From Nocardioides sp. TF02-7 (GTDB lineage Bacteria > Actinomycetota > Actinomycetes > Propionibacteriales > Nocardioidaceae): a DNA stretch of 64,000 nucleotides. The notes beneath the pieces are model-generated. The model ran no database searches, was not told the origin of the DNA, and saw only the letters and a list, made by a program, of their open reading frames with translations. Position numbers and translations under genes: made by a program. Every line of letters starts with the position of its first letter. The first letter of the stretch is position 1. Of the stretch, positions 32,206 through 43,410 are shown piece by piece. The stretch covers positions 1,240,001 through 1,304,000 of the forward strand of contig NZ_CP092535.1 of assembly GCF_022437945.1 (NCBI RefSeq), read 5' to 3'.

Positions 32206-33939
32206 ATGTTCAGCCCGTCGTCCCCGCACGAACGCGTCCGCTGGGCCACCGCGTCCGTGTTCCTCCTCGTGGGCCTGGTCACCGGCCTCCTCCTGTTGCC
32301 GGCTCCCTCGGCCACGGCCGAGCCCGGTGAGAACCTCCTCGACCCGCGGGCCGCCGCCGCGCTGACGGCCGGGTCCTTCCACTCCTGCGCGCTGGGCGTC
32401 ACCGGCGAGGTCCGGTGCTGGGGGGTCAACGGCAACGGCCAGCTGGGCACCGGGAACGAGGAGCCGGTCGGCGACGACGAAGCGCCCGGCGACCTCCCCC
32501 CGGTCGACCTGGGACCCGGCCGGACGGCGCGCGCCGTCAGCGCCGGGGGGCAGCACACCTGCGCGATCCTCGACACCGGAGCGGTCCGGTGCTGGGGCTT
32601 CAACGCGTCGGGCCAGCTCGGCACCGGGAGCACGGACTACGTCGGGGACGACGAGCCGGTGGCCGACGGCGTCGACGTCGCCCTCGGCCCCGGTCGGTCG
32701 GCGGTCCAGCTCGCCGCCGGCGGCAACCACACCTGCGCGGTGCTCGACAACGGGCAGCTCCGCTGCTGGGGGGACAACGCCCACGGCCAGCTCGGGCTCG
32801 GCTCGACCACCGCCCTCGGCAACGACGAGCCGGTCGCGTCCGTGCCCCCGGTCTACGTCGGGGCCGGGCGCACGGTCAGGGCCGTCGCCGCCGGCGTCGA
32901 CCACACCTGCGCCGTGCTCGACAACGGGCGGCTCCGCTGCTGGGGCGACAACAGTCGCGGTCAGCTCGGTCTCGGCAGCACCGACGACCACGGGGACGAC
33001 GAGATCGTCATCGCCCGGAGCCCGGTCGACCTCGGCGCCCGGACCGTGACGGCCGTCGCGGCCGGAGAGCGCAACACGTGTGTCGTCCTCGACGACGGCT
33101 CCCTGCGCTGCTGGGGTCGCAACAACAGCGGGGAGCTGGGGCTCGGCACGACGACGGACCTCGGCGACGACGAGGCGGTGACCACCGGCGGCCCGGTCTA
33201 CCTCGGCCCCGGGCGCACAGCGGTCGCCGTCAGCCTCGCCGGCAGCAACACCTGCGCGCTGCTCGACACCCAGCAGCTGCGCTGCTGGGGCGACGACGGC
33301 AACGGCCAGCTCGTGCTGCCGGGCGAGGAGACGATCGGGGACGACGAGCTGCCGATCCTGCCGACCATCCCGCTCGGCACGGACCGGATGGTCCGGGCCG
33401 CGGCGGTCGGCGGTCACGACTTCGTGTGCGCCACCCTCGACACCGCTCAGGTGCGGTGCTGGGGCCGGGGCGCCTACCTCGGGCTCGGCGGCTCCGAGGA
33501 CGTCGGTGACGACGAGCTGCCGACGGCGGTGGCGCCCGTGGCCACCGGGTTCGCCGTCGGCAGGAGCCCCGCCGCCACCGCGCTGAGCGTCGCGGCGTCG
33601 CCCACCAGGGACCAGAAGCGTCCATACGTGTTCACGGTCCGCGGTCGGCTCACGGGAGCCCTGGTCCCGGCGGCCTGCGCCGGCCGGGTGACCGTGTCGG
33701 TCACCGGCAAGGCGCGGGTCGCGGGCACCCGCACCCGGGTCGCCGTGCGCGGACGCGCGCGGGTTGCGGTCACCGAGTCCGGGGACCGGTGCCGCTACCG
33801 GGCACGGGTGACCGTGCGTCCCGGAGCCCGGCGGCTCGCGCGCAAGGCCCTCGTGGGCCGCGTCCGCGCGACGGCGACGTACGGCGGTGCCCCGCTGCTC
33901 CGGCCGTCGAAGACGTCGGTCCGGCTCCGGCTGGGCTGA
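32206..33939 (+). CDS. Secreted RCC1-repeat beta-propeller protein
   Basis: 577 residues from ATG 32206, preceded by GAAAGGA. Signal peptide VRWATASVFLLVGLVTGLLLLPAPSATA. Then seven RCC1 repeats of about 50 residues, each with the pattern CALLDxGxxRCWGxNxxGQLG and most with a GDDE acidic loop, predicting a seven-bladed propeller; paired cysteines (HTCA...RCWG) in each repeat probably form disulfides outside the cell. The last 130 residues are a basic Arg/Thr/Val-rich beta-type domain. The function of bacterial secreted RCC1 proteins is unknown; the divergent LAL regulator may control it. Confidence 0.88.
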   Translation: MFSPSSPHERVRWATASVFLLVGLVTGLLLLPAPSATAEPGENLLDPRAAAALTAGSFHSCALGVTGEVRCWGVNGNGQLGTGNEEPVGDDEAPGDLPPVDLGPGRTARAVSAGGQHTCAILDTGAVRCWGFNASGQLGTGSTDYVGDDEPVADGVDVALGPGRSAVQLAAGGNHTCAVLDNGQLRCWGDNAHGQLGLGSTTALGNDEPVASVPPVYVGAGRTVRAVAAGVDHTCAVLDNGRLRCWGDNSRGQLGLGSTDDHGDDEIVIARSPVDLGARTVTAVAAGERNTCVVLDDGSLRCWGRNNSGELGLGTTTDLGDDEAVTTGGPVYLGPGRTAVAVSLAGSNTCALLDTQQLRCWGDDGNGQLVLPGEETIGDDELPILPTIPLGTDRMVRAAAVGGHDFVCATLDTAQVRCWGRGAYLGLGGSEDVGDDELPTAVAPVATGFAVGRSPAATALSVAASPTRDQKRPYVFTVRGRLTGALVPAACAGRVTVSVTGKARVAGTRTRVAVRGRARVAVTESGDRCRYRARVTVRPGARRLARKALVGRVRATATYGGAPLLRPSKTSVRLRLG

Positions 33940-33956
33940 CTCCCGGGCGCCCGGGA

Positions 33957-33989
33957 GGGGCCGCCGCCCCGTGTGGGGGCGGCGGCCCC
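33957..33989 (+). terminator. GC-rich hairpin after the RCC1 gene
   Basis: GGGGCCGCCGCCCC (33957-33970) pairs with 33976-33989 across a 5-nt loop, 17 bp downstream of the RCC1 stop. No U tract follows, so termination is inferred from strength and place. Confidence 0.65.
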
Positions 33990-34048
33990 GTGACGGGTCG
34001 GCCTGCCCCGTGGACCGTGGCTCCGCCGCGGGTCGCGGCACTGGCACG

Positions 34049-35336
34049 ATGGTGCCCGTGACGACGCCGCTGACCGACCTGTCCCCCGACCAGCTGAGCG
34101 AGCGCCTCGAGGCGCTGCGGGCCGACTACGAGGCGCTGAAGGCCGAGGGCCTGAAGCTCGACCTCACCCGGGGCAAGCCGGCCGCCGACCAGCTCGACCT
34201 GTCCGAGGGCCTGCTGGCGCTGCCCACCGGCCACACCGACCGGTCCGGCGCCGACGTGCGCAACTACGGCGGCCTCGACGGGCTGCCCGAGCTGCGGGAG
34301 ATCTTCGCCGACCTGCTCGGCGTGGACGCCTCGGCGGTCGTCGCGGGCGGCAACTCCAGCCTGACGATGATGTACCAGGTCATCAGCTGGATGCTGCTCA
34401 AGGGCGGTCCCGGCTCGCCGCGCCCCTGGGCGCAGGAGCCGGTGGTCAAGTTCGTCTGCCCGGTCCCCGGCTACGACCGGCACTACACGATGCTGGCCGA
34501 GCTCGGGATCGAGATGCTCACCGTGCCGATGACCGCCGACGGGCCCGACCCCGACGCCGTCGCCGCCCTGGTGAAGGACGACCCGGCGGTGAAGGGACTG
34601 TGGGTGGTGCCGACGTACGCCAACCCGACCGGGGCGGTGTGCTCGACCGAGGTCGCGGCGGCGCTGATGGCGATGCCGACCGCGGCGCCCGACTTCCGGA
34701 TCCTGTGGGACAACGCCTACGCCGTGCACCACCTCACCGACGACGAGACCAAGAGCGCCGACGCGCTCGGGCTGGCGTCGGCCTCCGGCCACCCCCGACC
34801 GGCCGATCATGTTCGCCTCGACCTCGAAGATCACCTTCGCCGGCGCCGGCGTGGCCGCGCTCGCGACGTCGGCCGCCAACCGCCAGTGGTACCTGGAGCG
34901 GCTGTCGTACGCCGCGATCGGGCCCGACAAGGTCAACCACCTGCGGCACGTCGAGTTCTTCGGCGACGCCGACGGTGTGCGGGCGCACATGCGCAAGCAC
35001 CGCGACCTGATCGCGCCGAAGTTCGAGGCGGTCGAGGAGGCGCTGCACTCGCGGCTCGCCGGACTCGGGATCGCGGAGTGGACCACCCCGACCGGCGGCT
35101 ACTTCGTCAACCTCGACGTGCTCGACGGCACGGCGTCCCGCGTCGTGCAGCTCGCGAAGGAGGCCGGGATCGCGCTGACGCCTGCCGGCTCGGCCTTCCC
35201 CCACGGCGACGACCCCGACGACCGCAACATCCGCCTCGCGCCGACCTTCCCCGTGCTCGAGGAGGTGCGGGCCGCGATGGCGGGCGTCGCCGTCTGCGTC
35301 GAGCTCGCCGCCCTGGAGGCCCTCGTCCGCGGGTGA
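34049..35336 (+). CDS. Aspartate aminotransferase, subgroup Ic (fold type I PLP enzyme), one frameshift
   Basis: About 428 residues from ATG 34049 (GTG 34058 is the alternative). LKLDLTRGKPAADQLDLS and VRNYGGLDGLPELREIFADLL are typical of the type Ic aspartate aminotransferases (formerly grouped with MocR). The PLP lysine is in FASTSKITFAGAGVA, and WDNAYAVHHL supplies the cofactor-ring aspartate and tyrosine. It would interconvert aspartate/oxaloacetate with glutamate/2-oxoglutarate. C run 34792-34796 carries an extra base; corrected it reads SGHPDRPIMFASTSK. It stands alone between accessory genes. Confidence 0.92.
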
Positions 35337-35486
35337 CCCGCGACCTCCCGGACGAGCTGCGACGGCGCGGCCTCGGCCGGTGGCGGATGGCGGCCATGGC
35401 GGGTGATCGCCAGGCGGTGGGACTACCCGGGACGGGCGGCCGCGGGCTATCAAGAGGTGCCCGCACCCTCACCGCCCGGAGTCCTC

Positions 35487-37844
35487 ATGCCGCGTGCCCG
35501 TGCCGCCGCCCACCTGACCACCGCCCTCGTGGCCGCCGGGCTCACCCTCGGCGGGACCGTGCCCGCCACGGGCCGGCCCCCAGGATGGACCGACGACCCG
35601 GCCCGATCGGCGAGCCTCCGCACGGTCACGGTCGGCGACGACCAGGTGCGACTGGTGGAGTCCGCCCACGGCAGGACGCTGGTCGAGCCCCTCCCGCGTC
35701 GGGACGGCACGTCGCCCTCGCTCGTCCTCGCGAGCGGTGCGAGCGGGACGACGCTGCGGGAGCCGGGCGAGCCGGTCCCGACGCTCCTCGAGGGCTCGCG
35801 GCCCCCGGCCACCGCGTCGACGGGCTCGGAGGACCTCGTCGAGCTGCGGTTCGCGGCGGTCGACAGGTACGGCCGGCCGGCGCCGGCCGACATTGCGGTC
35901 TTCGAGGTCGAGAGGGGCGCGGTCGACGCCAGCCGCTGGCTGCCGGCGGACACCGACGAGTGCACGACCGAGGCGTGGGCGGCGAGCACCTGCCTGCTCG
36001 TCCCGCCGGGGAACTACGCCGTGATGGCGCTCGTCACGACGAACCCGGCGGACCAGCCGAGCACGGCGAGCGGGTTCGCCGCGCAGAGCGTCGCCCTCGT
36101 CGGCGAGCCCGAGGTGCGCATCACCCGCGACCGCACCTTCACCTTCGACGCGCGCCGGGCACGCCACGTGCGGGTGCGGACACCCGGCCGGCCCACCAGC
36201 GTGGTGCCGGGCGGTGCGCTCGAGCTCGGCTTCTCGCGCACCGCCCGCAACGGGCGCACCGCCAGCCGGACGGCACTGCCGGCCAGCCTCCTCGACGAGG
36301 CGTTCTACGTGCAGCCGACCGCTCGCGTCCGCGCGGGCTACTTCCGGACACTTGCCCGGCTGCGCCTCGAGGCGCCGGACATCACCTTCTCCTCACGTCG
36401 GCTGCGCGGTGCCGTCGTACCCGAGTACTACGACGCCCACTGGTTCTCCGACGTCTCGGCGCAGTGGCCGGTGTGGGACGGCAGGGCGCGCCTACGCGTG
36501 GTGCCCGTGGGCGACCTCGCCCCTCGCCGGATCGCCCGGCTCGACCTCCGGCGCTCGATCGCGGTCGTGCGGCGCAGCGACGTCCACGGCGTCGCCGCGC
36601 TCTCCAACGCGGCTGCGGCCGCGGGTGCCCGGCTGGTCGCGGTCGCCAACGACGGGCCGGGCGACAACAGCGAGCCCGGTGCCGACCCGCAGCGGCTCCG
36701 GGTGCCCACGGTGCGGCTCAGTCGGGCGGAGGGGCGGGCACTGCGACGCCTGCCGCGCGGCGCCCGGGTCGTCGTTCGCGGTGAGTCCGCCAGCCCGTAC
36801 GTCTACGACCTCGTCATCAAGGAGGAGGGCGAGGTCCCCGCCCGGCCGACCTACACATACAGCCGTGACGAGCTCGCCACCCAGGTGCGCTCCTTCCACG
36901 GCCAGCCGTCGCTCGCCCGGACCGCCAGCGAGGCGGCCTACCACTACCAGCCGGGCGACACGTTCTCGATCTCGCGCACCTTCCCGCTCCGGCAGCCGGT
37001 CAGGACCCGCACGGAGTACCGGATCCCCGACCGCCGCACACGGTGGACCTACGGCGTCTCGTTCCCCGAGTTCCCCTACAACCACCAGTTCCCCGGCCCG
37101 CCGGTCACGCACCTCCAGCTGGGGAGCACCGGCACCGAGCACTACCGCTCGGGCGAGCGGGTCGAGCACCACTACGGCACCGGACCGCTGGTCGCGTCCC
37201 TCGACGAGCCGGTGGAGCGGTCGGGCGACCTGGTCCGCGTCGACCTGCACGGCCTCGTCGACGGCGCCGGCAACGTCGGGCCGGCGTACTCCGACGAGAC
37301 CACCGGCTACGCCACGCTGCTGACCGTCCTCGCCGACGGCCGCGAGGTGGGCGGCACCACCGCGGACCCGAGTGGCATCGCCGCGGTGCCGACCGACACC
37401 GCCACGGTCGAGATCGTCTTCCGCACCGAGAACCCGCAGTCGTGGGCGGAGCTCGCGACGCGCACCGAGACCCGGTGGACCTTCCCCACGGCGCCGGTGC
37501 CCGACGACCGGGTGCGGCGGGAGCCGGTCCTGGTGGCCGACTACGACGTGCCCGTCGACCTGCGCAACCGGCTCACCGCGCCGCCGCGCGGCCGAGCCGC
37601 GTTCACGATCGCGCTCGGCCACCACGCCTCCCGGTCGGGGCCGGCGATCGACCGTGTCAGCGTCGAGGCGTCCTACGACGGCGGGATGACGTGGCGGCCC
37701 GCGAGCGTCGGCCCAGAGGTCTCGGGGCGCCGCCGGGTGGAGCTGCCGCGCGGCACGGGGCTGGTCTCACTCCGGCTGCACGCGGCCGACACCGGGGGCT
37801 CGACGCTCGAGCAGGTGGTGGTCGACGCCTTCGCCGTCCGCTGA
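35487..37844 (+). CDS. Large secreted protein with a protease-associated-like domain, unknown function
   Basis: 785 residues from ATG 35487 with a signal peptide ([24 protein letters not shown]). The region around residues 340-430 ([46 protein letters not shown]) resembles the PA domain that sits within secreted subtilases, but I see no Asp-His-Ser catalytic triad, so this looks like a protease-type scaffold without a protease domain. The rest is beta-rich with many aromatic Tyr/His segments ([29 protein letters not shown]). The frame is intact. It converges on and overlaps the regulator at 37767 by 78 bp. Confidence 0.75.
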   Translation: MPRARAAAHLTTALVAAGLTLGGTVPATGRPPGWTDDPARSASLRTVTVGDDQVRLVESAHGRTLVEPLPRRDGTSPSLVLASGASGTTLREPGEPVPTLLEGSRPPATASTGSEDLVELRFAAVDRYGRPAPADIAVFEVERGAVDASRWLPADTDECTTEAWAASTCLLVPPGNYAVMALVTTNPADQPSTASGFAAQSVALVGEPEVRITRDRTFTFDARRARHVRVRTPGRPTSVVPGGALELGFSRTARNGRTASRTALPASLLDEAFYVQPTARVRAGYFRTLARLRLEAPDITFSSRRLRGAVVPEYYDAHWFSDVSAQWPVWDGRARLRVVPVGDLAPRRIARLDLRRSIAVVRRSDVHGVAALSNAAAAAGARLVAVANDGPGDNSEPGADPQRLRVPTVRLSRAEGRALRRLPRGARVVVRGESASPYVYDLVIKEEGEVPARPTYTYSRDELATQVRSFHGQPSLARTASEAAYHYQPGDTFSISRTFPLRQPVRTRTEYRIPDRRTRWTYGVSFPEFPYNHQFPGPPVTHLQLGSTGTEHYRSGERVEHHYGTGPLVASLDEPVERSGDLVRVDLHGLVDGAGNVGPAYSDETTGYATLLTVLADGREVGGTTADPSGIAAVPTDTATVEIVFRTENPQSWAELATRTETRWTFPTAPVPDDRVRREPVLVADYDVPVDLRNRLTAPPRGRAAFTIALGHHASRSGPAIDRVSVEASYDGGMTWRPASVGPEVSGRRRVELPRGTGLVSLRLHAADTGGSTLEQVVVDAFAVR

Positions 37845-38801
37845 CGCGGGCAGCCAGCCGCGGTGGACCGCCTGCACCCCGGCCTGGAACCGGGTGCGGA
37901 CATGCAGGGCGTCCATCATCTCCGCGATCCGGCGGCTGAGGGTGCGGTTGCTGGTGCCCAGGTGCCGGGCCACCACGTCGTCCTTGGCGCCGGACGCGAG
38001 CAGCGCGGCGAGGTCGCGGTTGCTGACGACCCCCTCCTCCGGCGGCGCCGTGATCGGCAGCGCCTGCTCCCACATCAGGTCGAACAGCTGCACGAGCGCG
38101 TCGAGGAGCGCGGACGGCCGGATGCACAGCGCGGCGTCGACCGCGTCGTCCGCGTCGATCGGGAGCAGGGCGAGCCTGCGGTCGGAGATGGCGAGCTTCA
38201 TGGGCAGCCCAGGGTGCACGCGTGAGCGCTCGCCCGCGCGGACGGCATCCTGCGCCGCCTCCAGCGCTCCCGGCAGCTCCAGGGCCTCCGGCGCGTAGAT
38301 CCCTCGGACGACCACCTCGTCCCGCAGCAGGTCGCGGACGGAGGACTCCGACCGCGCGGCGTCGGCGACGTACGGCGGCCGGTCGAGCACCAGCAGCTCC
38401 TCACGCGTCGCGGCGAGCAGCTGCTCGAACCGGGCGGCGATCGCGTCCCTGCCCGCCACCACCTCGACGATGTCCTCGGGTCGGTGCCGCTCCTCGGCCG
38501 GCATCACCGCCACCAGCTCCCTGGCGGCCGCCTGGGCCCGCGTGAGCTCCTCCCGGCGGCGCGCTGCGAGCACGTCCACCGCGACGTCCGGCCGGACCGC
38601 GCGGAACCGGCCGCGGGCCCCCGGTACACGCGTCACCAGGCCGAGCTCCTCGAGCGCCGCGAGCGAGGCCGCCACGTCCGGCTCGGGCTGCCCCGACGGC
38701 CCCGTCAACTCGGCCGGTGCGGCCGCCGTCCGCGCCAGCAGGGCGCGGTAGACCGCTTCCTCGACGGGCCGCACCCCCCAACGGTTCCAGCACCGGACCA
38801 T
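37767..38801 (-). CDS. Winged-helix (TrmB-like) / LuxR-HTH transcriptional regulator
   Basis: 344 residues from ATG 38801. The N-terminus ([20 protein letters not shown] ... [32 protein letters not shown]) is a TrmB-like winged helix; the middle ([34 protein letters not shown]) is a PLD-like effector region; the C-terminus has a LuxR HTH ([32 protein letters not shown]). Such dual-HTH proteins are common, mostly uncharacterised, in actinobacteria. The final 25 residues overlap the convergent gene and may be an artefact of a missed stop. Confidence 0.8.
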   Translation of the reverse strand: MVRCWNRWGVRPVEEAVYRALLARTAAAPAELTGPSGQPEPDVAASLAALEELGLVTRVPGARGRFRAVRPDVAVDVLAARRREELTRAQAAARELVAVMPAEERHRPEDIVEVVAGRDAIAARFEQLLAATREELLVLDRPPYVADAARSESSVRDLLRDEVVVRGIYAPEALELPGALEAAQDAVRAGERSRVHPGLPMKLAISDRRLALLPIDADDAVDAALCIRPSALLDALVQLFDLMWEQALPITAPPEEGVVSNRDLAALLASGAKDDVVARHLGTSNRTLSRRIAEMMDALHVRTRFQAGVQAVHRGWLPASADGEGVDHHLLERRAPGVGRVQPE

Positions 38802-38870
38802 CCTGCCAAGACCGGCGAGCACACCGTCGCCGCCCTCCGAGAAGTCGGGTGGCGAGTTCCTCCCCCTCAA

Positions 38871-38905
38871 AATGGCAGGAAGTCCGGGACGAACCCGGAC
38901 TTCCT
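38871..38905 (-). terminator. Rho-independent terminator of rplK-rplA
   Basis: AGGAAGTCCGGG (38877-38888) pairs with 38894-38905; on the minus strand the stem is followed by GCCATTTT. It lies 36 bp after the rplA stop. Confidence 0.85.
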
Positions 38906-38940
38906 CACATCTCAATGGGGAGAAAGCCCCCCACTCGGCC

Positions 38941-39665
38941 TCAGGCGGAGGCGGCAGCCTCGTCGTCGGCCGCGACGTTCTTGGTGCGGTTGGGGTCGAC
39001 CTGGATGCCGGGGCCCATGGTCGTGGAGACCGTGACCTTCTTGATGTAGCGGCCCTTGGAGCTGGCCGGCTGAGCCGCAGCACCTCCTCCAGCGCCGAGG
39101 CGTAGTTCTCGGCGAGCTGGGTCTCGGAGAAGGACGCCTTGCCGATGATGAAGTGCAGGTTGGCGTGGCGGTCGACGCGGAACTCGATCTTGCCGCCCTT
39201 GATGTCGGTGACGGCCTTGGCCGGGTCGGGCGTGACGGTGCCGGTCTTGGGGTTCGGCATCAGGCCGCGCGGGCCGAGCACGCGGCCGAGGCGGCCGACC
39301 TTGCCCATCATGTCGGGCGTCGCGACGACGGCGTCGAAGTCGAGCCAGCCGCCGTTGACCTTCTCGATCAGGTCGTCGCCGCCGACGAAGTCGGCACCGG
39401 CCTCACGGGCGGCCTCGGCCTGCGCCGCGTTGGCGAACACCAGGACGCGGGCGGTCTTGCCGGTGCCGTGCGGCAGGTTGACGGTGCCGCGCACCATCTG
39501 GTCGGCCTTGCGGGGGTCGACGCCGAGCCGCATGACCACGTCGAGGGTCTCGTCGAACTTCTTCTTGCTCGACGCCTTGGCGAGCTTGATCGCCTCGAGC
39601 GGGCTGTGGATCGCGTTGCGGTCGAACGTCGCGGCCGCGGCGCGGTAGGACTTGCTGCGCTGCAT
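38941..39665 (-). CDS. rplA: Ribosomal protein uL1, one missing base
   Basis: About 241 residues from ATG 39665. [53 protein letters not shown] and the RNA-contact block [20 protein letters not shown] are classic L1. Near 39070-39072 one G appears to be lost; restoring it gives [35 protein letters not shown], the family's C-terminus. This is one of only three deletions among the indels. It follows rplK by 67 bp and ends in the terminator at 38871. Confidence 0.97.
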
Positions 39666-39732
39666 GGTGGTTCCTCTTCTCAGGAGTGCGTGGTCGTCGG
39701 GCCAGCGCGGCCCTGCCACTGGTGGGGTGGGC

Positions 39733-40164
39733 TCAGCCGTCGACGGTGACGCCCATGGAGCGGGCGGTGCCCTCCACGATCTTCATCGCTGCGTCGACGT
39801 CGTTGGCGTTGAGGTCGGGGAGCTTGGTCTGCGCGATCTCGCGGACCTGGTCGCGCGTCAGCTTGCCGACCTTCTCCTTGTCCGGGACACCCGAGCCCTT
39901 CTGCAGACCGGCGGCCTTCTTGATCAGCTCGGCGGCCGGCGGGGTCTTGGTGATGAAGTCGAACGACCGGTCCTCGTAGATCGTGATCTCGACCGGGATG
40001 ACGTTGCCGCGCATGGACTCGGTCTGGGCGTTGTACGCCTTGCAGAAGTCCATGATGTTGACGCCGTGCGGACCGAGGGCGGTACCGACCGGCGGCGCCG
40101 GCGTCGCAGCACCGGCCTGGAGCTGGACCTTGACCAGCGCGGCAATCTTCTTCTTGGGAGGCAT
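39733..40164 (-). CDS. rplK: Ribosomal protein uL11
   Basis: 143 residues from ATG 40164, preceded by [57 protein letters not shown] is the N-terminal domain with the proline-rich switch that thiopeptides target; [20 protein letters not shown] is the rRNA-binding domain. The frame is intact. Confidence 0.99.
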   Translation of the reverse strand: MPPKKKIAALVKVQLQAGAATPAPPVGTALGPHGVNIMDFCKAYNAQTESMRGNVIPVEITIYEDRSFDFITKTPPAAELIKKAAGLQKGSGVPDKEKVGKLTRDQVREIAQTKLPDLNANDVDAAMKIVEGTARSMGVTVDG

Positions 40165-40319
40165 GCTCGTCTCTTTCTTCTCGTGGTCATGACGAGGGCG
40201 TACGACGCCCTCTGCCACCTGTGTTGCTGGGCAACCTGTCTATTGTCCGGCTCCCGGGCGGGCTTGTGAAATCCCCGCTCCCGGACCCGGTGGTCCCGGC
40301 CTCGGCGCCGCGAGCGGCG

Positions 40320-41219
40320 TCAGACCTTCTGCACCTGGCTGAAGCTGAGCTCGACCGGCGTCTCGCGGCCGAAGATCTCGACCAGCGCCTTGACCCGCTG
40401 CGCCTCGGCGTTGATCTCGGTGATCGTGGCGTGCAGCGTGGCGAACGGGCCGTCGACGACCATGACCGAGTCGCCCTCGGAGAAGTCGGCGACCTCGATC
40501 GGCTTCTTGGCGGTCGGGGCGGCGGCGCCGGTGGCGGCGGCCCCGGCCTCGGCCTCGGCCGGGGCGGGCGCGACGATCGTCGGGGCCAGCATCTTCTCGA
40601 CCTCGTCGAGGCTGAGCGGCACCGGCTGGTGGCTGTGGCCGACGAAGCCGGTGACCGACGGGGTGTGCCGCACGGCGGCCCACGACTCGTCGGTGAGGTC
40701 CATCCGGACCAGGACGTAGCCGGGGAGCACGGTGCGCTTGACCATCTTGCGCTGGCCGTTCTTGATCTCGGCCACCTCCTCGGTGGGGACCACGATCTCG
40801 TGGATGAAGTCCTCCATGTTGAGGGAGTGGATCCGGTTCTCGAGGTTCTGCTTCACCCGGTTCTCCATGCCGGAGTAGGTGTGCACCACGAACCAGTCGC
40901 CGAGCTTCATCGCGAGCTCGCGGCGGAACTCCTCGAGCGGGTCGGCCGGCTCCGCGGCGCCGTCGGCCTCCCCTGCCCCACCGGCTCCCTCGACACCGTC
41001 GAGGTCGTCGGGCAGCGCCGCGTCGGGCGCCTCGACCGGGACGGCCTGGGTGTCGTCGAGGCCCATCTCGGCGTCGGTCGTCTCGTCGGTGACCTCGGCG
41101 TCGAGCCGCGGGTCGTCGAGGACGTCGGGCCCGTCGTTCGGCTCGCCGTACTGGTCCTCGAGGGACTGCTCGGTCGAGTCGGTGGACTCGGGGAACTGCT
41201 CCGACACGTGCTGCTCCAT
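40320..41219 (-). CDS. nusG: Transcription termination/antitermination factor NusG
   Basis: 299 residues from ATG 41219. The first 105 residues are an acidic, disordered extension typical of actinobacteria; the NGN domain is [21 protein letters not shown]...[12 protein letters not shown]...[11 protein letters not shown]; an Ala/Pro/Glu-rich insert precedes the KOW domain ([21 protein letters not shown]...[20 protein letters not shown]). It follows secE by 43 bp. The 155 bp to rplK hold no gene. Confidence 0.98.
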   Translation of the reverse strand: MEQHVSEQFPESTDSTEQSLEDQYGEPNDGPDVLDDPRLDAEVTDETTDAEMGLDDTQAVPVEAPDAALPDDLDGVEGAGGAGEADGAAEPADPLEEFRRELAMKLGDWFVVHTYSGMENRVKQNLENRIHSLNMEDFIHEIVVPTEEVAEIKNGQRKMVKRTVLPGYVLVRMDLTDESWAAVRHTPSVTGFVGHSHQPVPLSLDEVEKMLAPTIVAPAPAEAEAGAAATGAAAPTAKKPIEVADFSEGDSVMVVDGPFATLHATITEINAEAQRVKALVEIFGRETPVELSFSQVQKV

Positions 41220-41262
41220 CAGTTGCTGTTCGGTGGGGTGGACGCCGCGCTGGGAGCGGGCG

Positions 41263-41532
41263 TCACACGCTGTCGCCGCCCGTGAAGATCTCGAAGACCG
41301 CCTTGCCGAACCCGAGGTCGAGCAGCGAGACGATCGCGATCATCACGAGGACGAAGGCCATCACGACCAAGAAGTAGGTCACCAGCTGGTCGCGGGTGGG
41401 ATAGACCACCTTGCGCAGCTCGGCGACGACCTGCCGGTAGAAGGTCACCGGTCCGGTGCGCTTGTCGCCCGCCTTGCCGGCGTCGGACGTGCGACCCTTC
41501 TGGGTCGCGCTGCTGTCCGACACGCTGCTCAC
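41263..41532 (-). CDS. secE: Preprotein translocase subunit SecE
   Basis: About 89 residues from GTG 41532 (GTG 41523 is also possible). A charged N-terminus is followed by [55 protein letters not shown], the amphipathic helix plus single membrane helix of SecE that clamps SecY. It begins 31 bp after the tRNA-Trp gene and is probably co-transcribed with it and nusG. Confidence 0.96.
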   Translation of the reverse strand: MSSVSDSSATQKGRTSDAGKAGDKRTGPVTFYRQVVAELRKVVYPTRDQLVTYFLVVMAFVLVMIAIVSLLDLGFGKAVFEIFTGGDSV

Positions 41533-41562
41533 CACCTTGAGTCCGCTTCTTGTCTGGTCCTG

Positions 41563-41635
41563 CAGGGCACGAGGGACTTGAACCCCCAACCTTCGGTTTT
41601 GGAGACCGATGCTCTGCCAGTTGAGCTAGTGCCCT
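41563..41635 (-). tRNA. trnW: tRNA-Trp (CCA)
   Basis: A 73-nt cloverleaf: acceptor AGGGCAC/GTGCCCT, D arm AGCTCAACTGGCAGAGC, anticodon loop TCTCCAAAA with CCA, T arm GGGGGTTCAAGTCCCT. The 3' CCA is not encoded. It lies directly upstream of secE, the usual actinobacterial position. Confidence 0.97.
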
Positions 41636-41722
41636 CCGACGGCGATCCCGGTCTCCCCGCGTCACCGTGAACGAACCGTCACGAGGGCGCGACCGACCAT
41701 GGGGGAAAGCCACCGAGGGATG

Positions 41723-41752
41723 AGTCTACGCATCCCCTGCCAACCGGGCCAA
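41723..41752 (-). promoter_or_regulatory. Candidate promoter for tRNA-Trp/secE/nusG
   Basis: TTGGCC (41752-41747) and TAGACT (41728-41723) with an 18-bp spacer on the minus strand, 88 bp before the tRNA. Resemblance only. It lies in the 198-bp gap shared with the divergent adenosine deaminase gene. Confidence 0.4.
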
Positions 41753-41833
41753 AAGCAGTCCGCCGACGAACGTCCGACACGGGCCGGCGCCGGGGGCCCG
41801 CGGTCCGGCCCGGCCGCCCTCTACGATCGCCGG

Positions 41834-42857
41834 GTGCGCGACCTCCACCGGCTCCCGAAGGCGCACCTCCACCTGCACTTCACCGGCTCGATGCGGCACG
41901 CCACCCTGCTCGAGCTCGCCGCCCGCGACCGGATCCACCTGCCCGACGCGCTGGTCGAGGAGTGGCCGCCGCGGCTCACGGCGGCCGACGAGAAGGGGGT
42001 GGTTCCGCTTCCAGCGCCTCTACGACGTCGCGCGCTCGGTGCTGCGCACCGAGGACGACGTACGCCGCCTGGTCCGCGAGGCCGCGGAGGACGACGTCGC
42101 CGACGGCGGGCGGTGGCTGGAGATCCAGGTCGACCCGAGCGGCTACGCCGCGCGCTTCGGCGGCATCACGCCGTTCACCGACCTGGTGCTCGACGCCGTC
42201 CGCGACGCCTCTGCCCGCACCGGGCTCGGGATCGCGGTGATCATCGCCGCCAACCGGACCCGCCACCCGCTCGACGCCCGCACCCTCGCCCGGCTGGCGG
42301 CGCAGTACGTCGACCGCGGCGTCGTCGGCTTCGGGCTGTCCAACGACGAGCGGCGCGGGTCGACCCCCGACTTCGGCCCCGCGTTCCGGATCGCCGAGCG
42401 GGCCGGGCTGATGCTGGCGCCGCACGGCGGTGAGCTGCGCGGGCCCGAGCACATCCGGACCTGCCTCGACGCCCTGCACGCCGACCGGCTCGGCCACGGC
42501 GTGCGGGCCGCCGAGGACCCGGACCTGCTCGCCCGCATCGTCGACGCCGACATCGCCCTCGAGGTGTGCCCGGTGTCCAACGTCGCGCTCGGCGTCTACT
42601 CCGACCCGTACTCGGTGCCGCTGCCGACCCTCCTGGAGGCCGGCGCGACGGTCGCGCTCGGCGCCGACGACCCCCTGCTCTTCGGCACCCGCCTGGCCGG
42701 CCAGTACGCCACCGTGCGGGCCGCGCACGAGCTCGCCGACGAGCAGCTCGCCGAGCTGGCCCGGATGTCGTTCCGCGCCAGCCGGGCGCCCGCGGAGCTG
42801 CGCAAGCAGGCACTCGCCGACATCGACGCCTGGCTGGCGGCCGACCCGGGCCGGTGA
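41834..42857 (+). CDS. add: Adenosine deaminase, one frameshift
   Basis: About 340 residues from GTG 41834. Zinc ligands in KAHLHLHFTGS; APHGGE (catalytic-Glu region); LGHGVRAAED; and GADDPLLFGT complete the metallo-dependent hydrolase pattern. It deaminates (deoxy)adenosine to inosine in purine salvage; some members act on other aminopurines. The G run 41995-41999 has one extra base; corrected it reads ADEKGWFRFQRLYDVARSVL. Confidence 0.93.
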
Positions 42858-42920
42858 CCTGGTCGGCGCCGCCGAGCCGGGTCGGCGCTGCGTTTCAGGG
42901 CCCGGTGGTTGACTGGCGAG

Positions 42921-43370
42921 ATGGGCGACCAGTACCCGCCGTACCAGCCGCCGTCCGACCCGGAGCCCGAGCCGGAGCGGCCCGACGACGGCGGGGGCTC
43001 CCGGGACCCGCGGTTCGACCCCTACGACCCACCACTCGGCGCGCACGACCTGGCGGCGATGGGTTTCGCGCCCGCCCACGCCGGTGCGTTCCGGGCGATG
43101 TCGCTGGGCGGCGCCAGCCTCTTCCTGGCTGTGTTCAACCTCTTCTGCTGCTTCAGCGGGATCATCAGCCTCGTGATCGGGCCGATCGCGGTGGGGACCG
43201 GCCTCCGCGCTCGCCGCGAGATCGACGCCGACCCCGGCCGCTACGGCAACCGCAGCATGGCCGTGTCGGGCATCGTGACCGGCGCCCTGGGCACCGTCGT
43301 CGGCGCGCTGACGACGGTGTTCTACCTGTTCTACGTCGGGCTGGCGTTCAACGCCGGCTTCGTCTATTGA
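42921..43370 (+). CDS. DUF4190-type small membrane protein
   Basis: 149 residues from ATG 42921. A Pro/Glu/Asp-rich cytoplasmic N-terminus (YPPYQPPSDPEPEPERPDD) precedes two membrane helices (ASLFLAVFNLFCCFSGIISLVIGPIAVGTGL and MAVSGIVTGALGTVVGALTTVFYLFYVGLAF), the layout of DUF4190 proteins. Function unknown. Follows adenosine deaminase by 63 bp and converges with murB. Confidence 0.75.
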   Translation: MGDQYPPYQPPSDPEPEPERPDDGGGSRDPRFDPYDPPLGAHDLAAMGFAPAHAGAFRAMSLGGASLFLAVFNLFCCFSGIISLVIGPIAVGTGLRARREIDADPGRYGNRSMAVSGIVTGALGTVVGALTTVFYLFYVGLAFNAGFVY

Positions 43371-43410
43371 CGACGCCCGCCGCTCCGACCCTCCTGGCCG
43401 GGCCGGTGGG

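Noticed and set aside
32206..33939. RCC1 protein as a eukaryotic-type Ran exchange factor
   Set aside because: It has a signal peptide and paired cysteines per repeat, so it is a secreted propeller; the fold alone does not imply the Ran role.
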